The translations under genes and the position numbers were made by a program. Shown here in pieces: positions 1 through 8,033 of a DNA stretch of 64,000 nucleotides (its first letter is position 1; every line of letters begins with the position of its first letter). This DNA is from Curtobacterium sp. MCSS17_007. Lineage in GTDB: Bacteria > Actinomycetota > Actinomycetes > Actinomycetales > Microbacteriaceae. The stretch is taken from NCBI RefSeq assembly GCF_003234175.2, contig NZ_CP126257.1, positions 2,666,001 to 2,730,000 of the forward strand, in the 5' to 3' direction. A model generated the notes under the pieces. It was not told the origin of the DNA. It ran no database searches and worked only from the letters and a program-made list of their open reading frames with translations.

Positions 1-36
1 CGGGAGGCACGTGGCGGCCCGGCGCGGTGCCTCCCG
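1..36. repeat. GGGAGGC-type palindromic repeat, copy 1
   Basis: Inverted repeat with arms CGGGAGGCAC and GTGCCTCCCG around a GC-rich loop. It belongs to the dispersed palindrome family seen at ten or more intergenic sites in the window. A degenerate second copy follows at about 52-94. The upstream neighbour is outside the window, so the side of the gene it belongs to cannot be told. Confidence 0.7.
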
Positions 37-104
37 TCCGGCGCACCGGCCAGGAGGCACGCAGCGCGTCCGCACGCGCCTCCCGCCCCGTCGGGGCGGC
101 GCGC

Positions 105-110
105 TACGCT
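105..110 (+). promoter_or_regulatory. -10 element of leaderless promoter (LacI gene)
   Basis: TACGCT ends 6 nt before the GTG at 117. This is the spacing expected if transcription starts at or next to the start codon. No Shine-Dalgarno sequence is present. Confidence 0.5.
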
Positions 111-116
111 CGTCCG

Positions 117-1124
117 GTGCGCGCCACCGTGCGGGACGTCGCGGCCCTCGCCGGGGTCTCACCGAAGACCGTCTCCAACGTGATCAACGGCGGCGTGGTC
201 GTGCGCCCCGCGACACGGGAGCGCGTCGAACGTGCCGTCGCCGAGCTCGGCTACGTCCCGAACCTGTCCGCGCGGGGTCTGCGCAACGGCAGGTCGGGCG
301 CGATCGCGTTGACGCTCCCGGAGCTCGGCAGCGCCTACTCGGCCGAACTCGCCCAGTGGTTCGTCGAACTCGCCCGCGAGCGCGGGTGGACCGTCCAGCT
401 CGACCAGACCGGCAGCGACCCCGAGCGGGAGCGCGACCTCGTCTCGCGGGCACGGGCGCACCTGGTGGACGGACTGGTCCTCAACCCGGTGTCGCTCAGC
501 GCGAGTGTCCTCGCCGAGACCGAGGGCCTGCCACCGACGGTGGTCATCGGTGAGGTCGAGCCGGAGCACGTCGACCAGGTGCACGTCGACAGCCGTCGCG
601 CCGCTCGCGAGGTCTCGACCTACCTGCTCGACCGCGGGCACCGACGCATCGCCGTGGTGGGCGCCGCCCGGCCGACCGACGCCACCGCGACGAGCGAGCT
701 GCGCGACCAGGGCCACGCCGACGCGCTCCGGGCGGTCGGGCTCCCGGTCGACCCGGCCCTCCGCGTGCCGTTGCCGGCGTGGACGACGAGTGCGGCCGCG
801 ACGGCGTTCGCCGACTGGCTCGACGTGCACCCGCTGCCGGACGCGGTCTTCGCGTACACCGACTCGATCGCGTTCGGGGTGCTGCACGTCCTGGCGGCGC
901 GTGGTGTCCGCGTGCCGGACCACGTCAGCGTCGTCGGCTTCGACGACGTCGACGCGGCGGCGTTCGCGATCCCCGCGCTGACGACCGTGTCCTTCGACCG
1001 GCGGGCCTTCGCGACCGCGGCGCTCGACCTCCTGACCCGGCGGATCGCGGAGCGCGACGCTCCCCCGACGACGGTCGTCGTGCCGCACCGGATCGTCGAG
1101 CGCGCGAGCGTCGCCGACCGCTGA
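117..1124 (+). CDS. LacI family transcriptional regulator
   Basis: 335-residue regulator. Residues 4-26 hold the LacI helix-turn-helix and hinge start (VRDVAALAGVSPKTVSNVIN), followed by a periplasmic-binding-protein-like sugar-sensing domain of the usual length. The C-terminal core contains the typical HVSVVGFDDVDAA stretch. I chose GTG 117 because the HTH begins three residues later and a TACGCT -10 box ends 6 nt upstream; a longer form from 27 would add unconserved arginine-rich residues encoded by repeat DNA. LacI proteins normally repress sugar-use genes and release DNA on binding a sugar. The target cannot be named: no sugar operon lies next to it on the right, and the left neighbour is outside the window. 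Confidence 0.9.
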   Translation: MRATVRDVAALAGVSPKTVSNVINGGVVVRPATRERVERAVAELGYVPNLSARGLRNGRSGAIALTLPELGSAYSAELAQWFVELARERGWTVQLDQTGSDPERERDLVSRARAHLVDGLVLNPVSLSASVLAETEGLPPTVVIGEVEPEHVDQVHVDSRRAAREVSTYLLDRGHRRIAVVGAARPTDATATSELRDQGHADALRAVGLPVDPALRVPLPAWTTSAAATAFADWLDVHPLPDAVFAYTDSIAFGVLHVLAARGVRVPDHVSVVGFDDVDAAAFAIPALTTVSFDRRAFATAALDLLTRRIAERDAPPTTVVVPHRIVERASVADR

Positions 1125-1160
1125 GCCGTCCTGTGACCGCGTCCGGGTACCGTGCGCCGC

Positions 1161-1550
1161 ATGAGCGCCGACGACCCCGCGATGCCCGTCCTGACGGCGA
1201 CCGTCCTGCAGTCCCCGGACCCCGTCCGGCTCGCGCGCTTCTGGGGCGCCCTCACCGGGTGGACCGTGCACGAGGACGGGCCGACCTGGTTGCGGGTGCG
1301 GCCGTCCGACGGTGGTGTCGGGCTCTCGGTGCAGTACGACGACGCCTACGTCGCACCCACCTGGCCGACGACGCCGGGTGCGCAGGGCATGCAGCTCCAC
1401 CTGGACCTGCAGGTGGAGGACCTCGCCGCGGCGACCGCCCGCGCGCTCGAGCTCGGCGCGACCGAGGCGGAGTTCCAGCCGCAGGACGACGTGCGCGTGC
1501 TCCTCGACCCCGACGGTCACCCGTTCTGCCTGTTCCTGCCCGGCGCCTGA
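1161..1550 (+). CDS. VOC (glyoxalase-like) family protein
   Basis: 129-residue single-module-pair vicinal-oxygen-chelate protein. The first beta-alpha-beta-beta-beta repeat runs over roughly residues 5-60 (opening VLQSPDPVRLARFWGAL), the second over 75-128 (HLDLQVEDL then the terminal DPDGHPFCLF). This is the Glyoxalase_6-like pattern; members include resistance proteins and many unassigned enzymes, so substrate is unknown. The ATG at 1161 is preceded by TACCGT with a 7-nt gap, so the transcript is probably leaderless; GTG 1152 would lie inside that -10 box and is disfavoured. It ends just before a strong GCGCAGCGC hairpin and converges on the lipase gene. Confidence 0.8.
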   Translation: MSADDPAMPVLTATVLQSPDPVRLARFWGALTGWTVHEDGPTWLRVRPSDGGVGLSVQYDDAYVAPTWPTTPGAQGMQLHLDLQVEDLAAATARALELGATEAEFQPQDDVRVLLDPDGHPFCLFLPGA

Positions 1551-1574
1551 GCGCAGCGCGGCAGCGCGCTGCGC
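1551..1574. terminator. Hairpin between convergent genes
   Basis: GCGCAGCGC and GCGCTGCGC form a perfect 9-bp stem with a 6-nt loop, starting directly after the stop codon at 1550. There is no T-tract. It could serve the VOC gene and the convergent lipase gene (ends 1691). The rest of the gap to 1690 shows nothing else. Confidence 0.5.
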
Positions 1575-1690
1575 GGCACCGGCGGTGCGACACCCGCGAC
1601 GCGGCCCGGCACCGGCGGCGCGACGTGCTTCCGGTCGTGCGATCGCGCGCGAGCGCAGCGCCGCACGCCAGTGCACGGCCACCCGCGGGC

Positions 1691-2440
1691 TCAGCCGGCG
1701 GCGGGTCCCGTGGGGCCGCCCGCAGCGGCGAGCACGGCCTCGCGGGTCTGCTGGGCGCCGAGGATCCGGAAGTGCCCGCCGACGGGTACCCGCACGTTCG
1801 TGGCTCCCGGGAGCTCGCTCCCCCCGGGGATGAGCGTGTCGAACACCCCGTAGACCGAGGTGATCCGCGCGTTCACCGCCAGGTCACGCCCGAGCGCGGC
1901 GAGCACGGGGTCCGCCGCTCGGAACGCCCGCAGGTGCGGCACGGGCGCCAACCGGGCGTAGACCGACCCGCCGAACGGCGTGGAGACCGCGACCATCCGG
2001 TCGATCCGCGCCCCCTCGGGCAGCGTCATCGCGTACTTGCCGATCAGACCGCCCTTGCTGTGCGCCACGATGAGCACGTCGCGCAGGTCGTGCTCGTCCA
2101 GGTAGGCCAGGACCTCGCGCGCCGACTCCGGGACGGGCCGCAGGTTGTGGCGGAGGACGGGCAGCACGTGCACCGGGTGCCCGGCGTCGTGCAGCGCGTC
2201 CATCAGCGGCCGCATGAAGTGCCAGGTCTCGTAGACGCCCGGCACGACCACGACGGGTTGGCCGTCACCGGTGCGGTAGTCCTCGGCGGTCGTCGGGCCG
2301 GCGCTGCGCAGCTGCCAACGGGCCGCGTACCACCAGTCGAGCACGGCCCACCAGCCCCGGCGCAGCAGCGGCACCCGGTCGGGAGGCACGGGTCCCGTCA
2401 CCGACGTCGCACCCGTCCCCGGCGTGGTCGGTCCGGTCAC
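1691..2440 (-). CDS. Esterase/lipase-type alpha/beta hydrolase
   Basis: 249 residues with an alpha/beta hydrolase fold. The oxyanion-loop region VVVVPGVYETW lies at 63-73 and the nucleophile elbow VAHSKGGLIG puts the catalytic Ser at about 128. Later segments VFDTLIPGG and PVGGHFRIL fit the catalytic Asp and His. No signal peptide is evident, but residues 25-45 are Trp/Leu-rich and may touch the membrane. The start overlaps the stop of the upstream hydrolase gene by ATGA, so the two are translationally coupled. The codons for residues 14-24 overlap a half copy of the GGGAGGC repeat (2381-2395). Substrate unknown; a triacylglycerol lipase-like or cutinase-like role is only a guess. Confidence 0.85.
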   Translation of the reverse strand: MTGPTTPGTGATSVTGPVPPDRVPLLRRGWWAVLDWWYAARWQLRSAGPTTAEDYRTGDGQPVVVVPGVYETWHFMRPLMDALHDAGHPVHVLPVLRHNLRPVPESAREVLAYLDEHDLRDVLIVAHSKGGLIGKYAMTLPEGARIDRMVAVSTPFGGSVYARLAPVPHLRAFRAADPVLAALGRDLAVNARITSVYGVFDTLIPGGSELPGATNVRVPVGGHFRILGAQQTREAVLAAAGGPTGPAAG

Positions 2441-3225
2441 GACGGTCGACCGTCCAGCGCGTCCTCCGTCGTCTGCACGCGGCGGAACTCGTCGACCAAC
2501 CGCGCGAACGCCGTCGGCTGCCGTTCCTGCACGTGGTGCCCGCCCGGCAGCTCGACGAGGGCACCACGACGTGCCGATCCGGCGAGTGACGCTGCCCAGT
2601 CCCGACGGCCGATCGGGTCACGGTCACCGCGGACGACGAGCACCGGCTGGTCGAGGGTCGGGACGGCGTCCTCGAGCCGGTGGCGCAGCATCGGACGGAG
2701 CTGCCGCACGTACTGCCGCGTGCTCCGCAGGTAGTCGGTGACGACCACGCCGTTCGTGCGTGCGTCCTCCACGACCGTGTCGCGGCCGAGGTCGAGCGCC
2801 TGCTGCACGAGCGTGCGCCGTGCCGGGTCCACCACCGGACCGACCAGGACGAGGGCGGTCACGACGTCCGGGTGGCGGCGAGCGGCCTCGACGACGACCT
2901 GGGTGCCCATCGACTGGCCGACGAGCACGAGGTCCCCGGCGCCGCGCGCACGGACGGCCGCGACGACGAGGTCCCCGAGTTCCTCGATGTCGAGTGACCG
3001 TCCGGCCGGCGGCAGCCCGCCGAACCCCGGCAGGTCGACGGCGACCGTGCGGAACGTCCGCGCGAGCTGCCGTTGCGACCGGGCGAACGAGCGGTGGGAC
3101 ATCCCGATGCCGTGCACGAGCACGACCGTCGGGGCGAGCGCGTCGCGCAGTCTGCCCGCGGGGGCCAACGTCCGGAGCCGCACGGGCAGCCCACCGACCT
3201 CGAAGGACTCCGTCCGTACACCCAC
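2437..3225 (-). CDS. Alpha/beta hydrolase
   Basis: 262 residues. Canonical features are the oxyanion motif VLVHGIGMS (about 35-43), nucleophile elbow LVGQSMGTQ with Ser at about 105, VVRGDRDPIG carrying the acidic residue, and ELPGGHHVQ carrying the catalytic His. GTG 3225 is chosen because AACGTA (TACGTT on this strand) ends 6 nt upstream, the leaderless arrangement common in this window; longer forms would run across the divergent promoter of the neighbour at 3362. It is the first gene of a two-gene operon with the lipase-like protein. Resembles the broad family of meta-cleavage hydrolases, haloperoxidases and esterases; substrate not assignable. Confidence 0.85.
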   Translation of the reverse strand: MGVRTESFEVGGLPVRLRTLAPAGRLRDALAPTVVLVHGIGMSHRSFARSQRQLARTFRTVAVDLPGFGGLPPAGRSLDIEELGDLVVAAVRARGAGDLVLVGQSMGTQVVVEAARRHPDVVTALVLVGPVVDPARRTLVQQALDLGRDTVVEDARTNGVVVTDYLRSTRQYVRQLRPMLRHRLEDAVPTLDQPVLVVRGDRDPIGRRDWAASLAGSARRGALVELPGGHHVQERQPTAFARLVDEFRRVQTTEDALDGRPS

Positions 3226-3361
3226 ACTGCGAACGTACCCGGCGGTCCGCGTCGCAGGGTCAGCCTGGGGCGTCGACCGCGCCGCGCGCACCGGCACGCG
3301 GGGCGGCGGCGCCGCAGGTTGCCCCTCGACGCCGGACGCACGCGGCCCTATGCTCCGCAGC
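3226..3361. promoter_or_regulatory. Divergent leaderless promoter region
   Basis: On the minus strand TACGTT (3232-3237) lies 6 nt before GTG 3225. On the plus strand TATGCT (3349-3354) lies 7 nt before ATG 3362. No other feature is visible in these 136 bases. Confidence 0.5.
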
Positions 3362-3910
3362 ATGCGCAAGGTGACCTCGGGCCTCTTCGCGTCGGTCGAC
3401 GGCGTCGTGCAGGATCCGTACAAGTACCAGTACGACTCGTTCGACGCCGAGCTCGGCACCGCGATGACGGCATGGATGGCGCGGACCGAGACGGTGCTGC
3501 TCGGCAAGCAGAGCTACCTGGAGTGGTCCGAGTGGTGGCCCGCCCACCCGGACGACCCGTTCGGGCAGTGGATCAACCCGATCGAGAAGCACGTCGCCTC
3601 GACCACCCTCGGTGACGACCTGACGTGGCAGAACGCCCACCGGATCCAGGGCGACGTCGACGACTTCGTGCGCGCCCTCAGGGCCGGCGACGGCGGTGAC
3701 ATCGCGGTCACCGGCAGCGTCACGCTCGTGCGCCACCTGCTGTTCGCCGGACTCCTCGACGAGCTGCAGCTCATGGTGCACCCGGCGATCGCCGGAGCCG
3801 GGCGGAAGCTGTTCGAGCCGACCGACCCGCCCACCCGTCTGCGCCTGGTGAAGAGCGTGGTGACCAGCAAGGGCAACGTGTTGAGCACCTACGCGCCGTT
3901 CGCCGGCTGA
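3362..3910 (+). CDS. Dihydrofolate reductase family protein (RibD C-terminal-like)
   Basis: 182 residues. The opening MRKVTSGLFASVDGVVQDP and the later VTGSVTLVRHLLFAGLLDELQLMVHP stretch are typical of the RibD_C/DHFR-fold family found across actinobacteria. These proteins bind NADPH and are related to 5-amino-6-ribosylaminouracil reductase and DHFR, but most stand-alone members have no known substrate. The ATG at 3362 sits 7 nt after TATGCT, suggesting a leaderless mRNA. The neighbours do not belong to riboflavin or folate synthesis, so the family name should not be read as a function. Confidence 0.85.
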   Translation: MRKVTSGLFASVDGVVQDPYKYQYDSFDAELGTAMTAWMARTETVLLGKQSYLEWSEWWPAHPDDPFGQWINPIEKHVASTTLGDDLTWQNAHRIQGDVDDFVRALRAGDGGDIAVTGSVTLVRHLLFAGLLDELQLMVHPAIAGAGRKLFEPTDPPTRLRLVKSVVTSKGNVLSTYAPFAG

Positions 3911-3932
3911 CGGAGGCAGGACGGGCCTCCTG
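3910..3932. terminator. Short hairpin after DHFR-family gene
   Basis: Stem ACGGAGGC / GCCTCCTGT (imperfect) begins at the last base of the stop codon. It resembles a shortened GGGAGGC repeat and may end transcription. No T-tract. Confidence 0.35.
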
Positions 3933-4001
3933 TCCGGGGCAGCGGGACCGCTCCATCGGCAGCGGGACGGGCAGGTGGACGGATCAGGGTCCGGAGCGGC
4001 G

Positions 4002-4007
4002 TACCCT
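4002..4007 (+). promoter_or_regulatory. -10 element for NADH dehydrogenase gene
   Basis: TACCCT, followed 39 nt later by the ATG at 4046. A GGAGA ribosome site (4035-4039) lies in the leader. No clear -35 was found. Confidence 0.35.
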
Positions 4008-4045
4008 TCTGGGTGGCCGTCGACCGCACCACCCTGGAGAACACC

Positions 4046-5344
4046 ATGTCCGAGGACACCCGCCCGCACGTCGTCATCGTCGGGGGTGGCTTCGCGGGGA
4101 TCGCGGCCATGCGCGAGCTCGCCGACGCACCGGTCCGGGTGACGCTCGTCGACCGCCACGTCTACAACATGTTCCAGCCGCTCATGTACCAGGTCGCCAC
4201 CGGTGGTCTCAACGCCGGCGACGTGACGTACTTCCTGCGCAGCCTGCGGGCGAAGCAGTCGAACGCCGACTTCCGGCACGGACTGCTCACCGGCATCGAC
4301 ACCGAGCACCGGATCGCCGAGATGTCCGACGGTGAGCACCTGCACTACGACTGGCTGATCCTGGCCAACGGCGTCAACACCAGCTACTTCGGCACGCCCG
4401 GAGCCTACGAGTACGCGTACTCGATGTACTCCCGCTCGCAGGCGCTCCGCATCCGCGACGAGCTGTTCACCCGCCTCGAGCAGGCCGCGGCGCAGCAGGG
4501 CCCGGACGAGATCCGCGTGGTCATCGTCGGCGGCGGTGCGACCGGTGTCGAGATGGCCGGCGCCCTCGCCGAACTGCGCGACCAGGCACTCGTCGGCGCC
4601 TACCCGGAGATCGAGCGCGGCAACATCTCGATCACGCTCGTGCACCGCAGCGGCGAGCTGCTCAAGCCCTTCGCCCCGCGACTCCGCCGGTACGCGGCGA
4701 AGATCCTGCGGAAGCGCGGCGTCGAGCTCCGGCTGAACACCGGCGTCGCCGAGGTCAAGCCCGACGGCGTCGTCACCGCGTCCGGCGAGTTCATCCCCGC
4801 ATCGCAGGTGATCTGGGCGACCGGGGTGGCCGCACACAAGGAAGTCGCCGGCTGGGGGCTGCCGCAGACGCACGGCGGTCGCATCCAGGTGAACGACGAC
4901 CTCAGCGTGAAGGGCGTCGAGCGGATCTTCTCCGCCGGCGACATCGCCGCGCAGGACGACGCCCTCGCCCAGCTCGCGCAGCCGGCGCTGCAGGGCGGCA
5001 AGCACGTCGCGCGGCAGATCGAGCGGCTGCTCGACGGCAAGCCCACCGAGCACTTCAAGTACTTCGACAAGGGCACGATGGCGACGATCGGCACGAACGC
5101 CGCGGTCGCCCAGCTGCGCGGCGGCATCACGATGGTCGGACCGGTCGCCTGGCTGGCGTGGGTCGCGGTGCACATCGCGTCGCTGCTCGGCAACGGCAAC
5201 CGGCTGTCGACGCTGTCGCACTTCTTCGTCCGCTACATGTGGTTCATGCGGAAGCGCTCGATCCCGATCGTCGGCGACGTCCGGCCCGTGCGCCCGAACG
5301 GCGACCGCGAGCCCGAGCCGTGGCAGATGCAGAAGGCCGAGTAG
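4046..5344 (+). CDS. ndh: Type II NADH dehydrogenase (NAD(P)/FAD-dependent oxidoreductase)
   Basis: 432 residues. Two Rossmann dinucleotide motifs are visible: VVIVGGGFAGIAA at 9-21 for FAD and VVIVGGGATGVEMAG at 158-172 for NADH. QVIWATGVAAHK and RIFSAGDIAAQ follow, the latter closing the FAD site. The C-terminal segment VAWLAWVAVHIASLL is the amphipathic membrane anchor typical of NDH-2. The enzyme passes electrons from NADH to menaquinone without pumping protons. ATG 4046 is chosen because GGAGA sits 6 nt upstream; the earlier GTG at 4013 would lie next to the -10 box. Monocistronic. Length and motifs match the actinobacterial Ndh family well. Confidence 0.92.
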   Translation: MSEDTRPHVVIVGGGFAGIAAMRELADAPVRVTLVDRHVYNMFQPLMYQVATGGLNAGDVTYFLRSLRAKQSNADFRHGLLTGIDTEHRIAEMSDGEHLHYDWLILANGVNTSYFGTPGAYEYAYSMYSRSQALRIRDELFTRLEQAAAQQGPDEIRVVIVGGGATGVEMAGALAELRDQALVGAYPEIERGNISITLVHRSGELLKPFAPRLRRYAAKILRKRGVELRLNTGVAEVKPDGVVTASGEFIPASQVIWATGVAAHKEVAGWGLPQTHGGRIQVNDDLSVKGVERIFSAGDIAAQDDALAQLAQPALQGGKHVARQIERLLDGKPTEHFKYFDKGTMATIGTNAAVAQLRGGITMVGPVAWLAWVAVHIASLLGNGNRLSTLSHFFVRYMWFMRKRSIPIVGDVRPVRPNGDREPEPWQMQKAE

Positions 5345-5526
5345 CGCCGCACTGCTGAGGGTCCGCGCAGCGGCTCGTGGCACCTGGGGACGCGATCCCG
5401 CGGCGATCGTGCACGAGCGACTCGACGCACTGCCCCGGGTCGTGCACCCTGGATGTTGAGCGTCCTCTTACCCGGACAGGGCAAGCTCGTCGTCATCCGT
5501 TGGAACGATCCTCGCAGGGAGGCACC
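5345..5526. other. Intergenic region upstream of acyltransferase
   Basis: 182 bases without a gene. I see no confident promoter; a GCAGGGAGG ribosome-binding site just before GTG 5527 is the only clear signal. Confidence 0.4.
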
Positions 5527-6738
5527 GTGGCGACGAACACCCTCGCGCCAGAGCACGCCCTCGCGGTCGACCGGAGCGCACCGGTCGGTCGCGGGACCCG
5601 TGCTGCCCGCGCGACGCCGCCGCCGCCGCTGAGCCGCCGCGCACCGGCCCTCGACGGCCTGCGCACGATCGCCATCTCCATGGTGATCCTGTACCACCTG
5701 CACGTGCCGCACTTCACGGGCGGTTTCGTCGGCGTCACGGTCTTCTTCGCCCTGTCCGGCTTCCTCATCACGACGCTGCTCCTCGGCGAGCACCGGAAGA
5801 CCGGGCGGATCCGGCTCGGCACCTTCTGGCTCAAGCGTCTGCTGCGGCTCTACCCCGCGCTCGTCGCACTCGTCGTGGTCGGGCTGATCCTGTGGAACTG
5901 GGTCGGCGACTACAAGGGGGCCTCGTTCAGCCCCGGCGAGGCGGCGTTCATCGCGCTGACCTACACGGGCAACCTCTTCCGCTCCTTCTGGGACACCACC
6001 CAGGGCGTGTTCGCCCACACCTGGTCGCTCTCGATGGAGGAGCAGTTCTACCTGGTCTGGCCGCCCGTCCTGGTCCTCCTGTTCGTCGCCCGCTCGCGGC
6101 GCCGCTGGTTGATCGCCGGGCTCGGCACGGTGATCGTCGCGTGCTCGGTCGTCGCCGGCCTGGTCTACGCGAAGCCGAACAGCGGTGCGACGCCCGACGT
6201 GTACTTCTCGCCGGTGCTCGGTGTCGTCCCGCTCGCGACCGGATGCCTGCTCGCACTCCTGCTCGACGACGAGCGCGTCCGCAGCTGGGCCGCCGGGGTC
6301 GCCGGGCACGTGGCGACCTGGGCCGGCATCGTCCTGCTCGCCGGCATCATGCTCTGGATCGGCGACGACTGGGCACAGCACGCCTGGACCTTCAGCGTCG
6401 TCCTGCCCCTGACCGGTGTGGTCTCCGCGGTGCTCATCGGCGGCCTCGTGTCGGTCCGTTCGCCGCTCTCGGTCGCGCTCGCTTGGTCGCCCGTCTCGTG
6501 GTTCGGCCGTCGTGTGTCGTACGCCGCGTACCTCTGGCACCCGCTCGTCATCGCGCTGCTCGATCCGTTCGCCGTCGGACCGTGGGGCAAGGTGCTCATG
6601 ATCGCGGTCGCCGTCATCGTGGCGGTCGGTGCCGCGTACGCCGTGGAGGTCCCCGTCGAGAAGGCGCAGAAGCGCTTCCGCGAGGCGCGCCGCCTGGTCG
6701 CCGCGGACCGGGCCGCGCGCGACCACGTCACCACCTGA
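5527..6738 (+). CDS. Acyltransferase 3 family membrane protein
   Basis: 403-residue polytopic membrane protein. A 35-residue cytoplasmic leader is followed by RRAPALDGLRTIAISMVILYH (acyltransferase-3 signature with catalytic-type His in the first helix) and FTGGFVGVTVFFALSGFLIT, then about nine more hydrophobic segments. HTWSLSMEEQFYLVWP is the third family motif. Such proteins add O-acyl groups to surface sugars, peptidoglycan or glycolipids using acyl-CoA. GTG 5527 is supported by GCAGGGAGG 5-6 nt upstream. A 3-prime GGGAGGC-type hairpin starts 3 nt after the stop. The partner polysaccharide is unknown; the glycosyltransferase module 7 kb downstream may be unrelated. Confidence 0.9.
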   Translation: MATNTLAPEHALAVDRSAPVGRGTRAARATPPPPLSRRAPALDGLRTIAISMVILYHLHVPHFTGGFVGVTVFFALSGFLITTLLLGEHRKTGRIRLGTFWLKRLLRLYPALVALVVVGLILWNWVGDYKGASFSPGEAAFIALTYTGNLFRSFWDTTQGVFAHTWSLSMEEQFYLVWPPVLVLLFVARSRRRWLIAGLGTVIVACSVVAGLVYAKPNSGATPDVYFSPVLGVVPLATGCLLALLLDDERVRSWAAGVAGHVATWAGIVLLAGIMLWIGDDWAQHAWTFSVVLPLTGVVSAVLIGGLVSVRSPLSVALAWSPVSWFGRRVSYAAYLWHPLVIALLDPFAVGPWGKVLMIAVAVIVAVGAAYAVEVPVEKAQKRFREARRLVAADRAARDHVTT

Positions 6739-6740
6739 CG

Positions 6741-6780
6741 GACGGGAGGCCCGTGGCGGGCCCGCCCCGCGCCTCCCGTC
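6741..6780. repeat. GGGAGGC-type palindromic repeat, copy 2
   Basis: Arms GACGGGAGGC / GCCTCCCGTC with a GC-rich interior, starting 3 nt after the acyltransferase stop codon. Probable terminator-like hairpin without T-tract. Confidence 0.75.
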
Positions 6781-6817
6781 CGACGGTGCTCCTGAACGGT
6801 GCGCGGTGACGGGTCCG

Positions 6818-6823
6818 TAGGCT
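6818..6823 (+). promoter_or_regulatory. -10 element of leaderless promoter (FAD monooxygenase)
   Basis: TAGGCT ends 7 nt before GTG 6831; identical hexamer and spacing occur at 11078 and 16128. Confidence 0.55.
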
Positions 6824-6830
6824 CGCCTGC

Positions 6831-8003
6831 GTGACCACGGAGCGCGTCGACGTCCTCGTCGTCGGCGGTGGCCCCGTCGGCCTGTTCGCGGCCGCGCTCC
6901 TCGGGGCACGAGGGATCGACGTCGCCGTCTGGGAACGCCGCGACGCGGCTCCCGCCGGCTCCCGCGCGATCGGCATCCACCCGCCGTCGCTCGACGCCTT
7001 CGCCGAGATCGACCTCGACACGGCGGTCCTCGCCGAGGCCGTCCTCGTGCGCACCGGTGTCGCGCGGAGCCGCGGCCGGGTGCTCGGGTCGTTGTCGTTC
7101 GACCGCGCCTCGCGCTCGCACCCGTACGTCGCGACGCTCGACCAACACCGCACCGAGTCACTGCTGCGCGACCGGCTCGCCCCGGGAGTGCTGCGGACCG
7201 GGACCACGCTGACCGGGCTCGACCGCCGTCCCGGTCGCGTGGTGGCGCACGGCACGGGACCGACGGGTGAGCCCGTCGCGGTCCGGGCCGGGTTCGTCGT
7301 CGGTGCGGACGGTGCACGGAGCGCCGTCCGCGACCTGCTCGGCGTCGGCAGCACCGGCCGGGACTACCGCGACCGGTACGTGATGGGCGACTTCGCCGAT
7401 CCCGAGGCCGCGCACGCCCGGTCGTCGGCGCTCGTCGACGTCGGTCCCTTCGGTGTCGTGGAGTCGTTCCCGCTCCCCCACGGCCGGCGGCGCTACGTCG
7501 CCCTGGTGCCGGACGACGTCGCCCCGGCGGCCGCCGGCGGCACCCCGGATCCCCGGTCTGCCGCGCGCCTCGCCGCGATCGTCGCCGAGCGCACCGGAGC
7601 ACGACCGGACCCCGCGACCTGCACCATGACGAGCGGGTTCCGCGTGCGGCGCCGCGAGGCCGCGCGTGTCGGGATCGGTCGGGTCGTGCTGGTCGGGGAC
7701 GCCGCGCACGAGATCAGCCCGATCGGCGGGCAGGGCATGAACCTCGGGTGGCTCGACGCGGCGGCGCTCGCCCCGCTGCTCGCCGACGCGGTGGTGTCCG
7801 GCGCGCCCGGGCCCTGGCCGCGGTACGCCGCGGGTCGGCAGGCCGCGGCACGACGAGCGGCCCGGCAGGCCGAGCTGAACATGGCACTCGGACGGCCGAC
7901 GGGTGCGCTCGGGTCGGTCGGCCGGGAGGCGCTGCTCCGGACCGTCCTCGCGCTGCCCACCGCCGACGGGCTGGCAGGCGTGTACGCCATGCGGTGGGCC
8001 TGA
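6831..8003 (+). CDS. FAD-dependent monooxygenase (PHBH fold)
   Basis: 390 residues. The FAD-binding motif VLVVGGGPVGLFAAALLGARG occupies about 8-28, with the GD motif VVGADGARSAVRDLLG near 155-170. The second FAD motif GDAAHEISPIGGQGMNLGWLDAA lies at about 291-313. This is the aromatic-hydroxylase / PheA-TfdB class, which uses NAD(P)H and O2 to hydroxylate a substrate. The gene stands alone, so no pathway can be inferred; geranylgeranyl-reductase-like activity is less likely given the GQGMNLG motif. The GTG start is preceded by TAGGCT at 7 nt, indicating a leaderless transcript. Confidence 0.88.
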   Translation: MTTERVDVLVVGGGPVGLFAAALLGARGIDVAVWERRDAAPAGSRAIGIHPPSLDAFAEIDLDTAVLAEAVLVRTGVARSRGRVLGSLSFDRASRSHPYVATLDQHRTESLLRDRLAPGVLRTGTTLTGLDRRPGRVVAHGTGPTGEPVAVRAGFVVGADGARSAVRDLLGVGSTGRDYRDRYVMGDFADPEAAHARSSALVDVGPFGVVESFPLPHGRRRYVALVPDDVAPAAAGGTPDPRSAARLAAIVAERTGARPDPATCTMTSGFRVRRREAARVGIGRVVLVGDAAHEISPIGGQGMNLGWLDAAALAPLLADAVVSGAPGPWPRYAAGRQAAARRAARQAELNMALGRPTGALGSVGREALLRTVLALPTADGLAGVYAMRWA

Positions 8004-8033
8004 GCCGGGGCAGCCCGCGTCCGGGAGACCAGC

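Noticed and set aside
159..1682. A 507-codon open frame on the minus strand across the LacI and VOC genes, and many similar long antisense frames (for example across gltB at 23275-25902 and 20350-22350).
   Set aside because: High GC removes stop codons. The translations are Arg/Gly/Asp/Val-rich without motifs, and the opposite strand holds well-supported genes.
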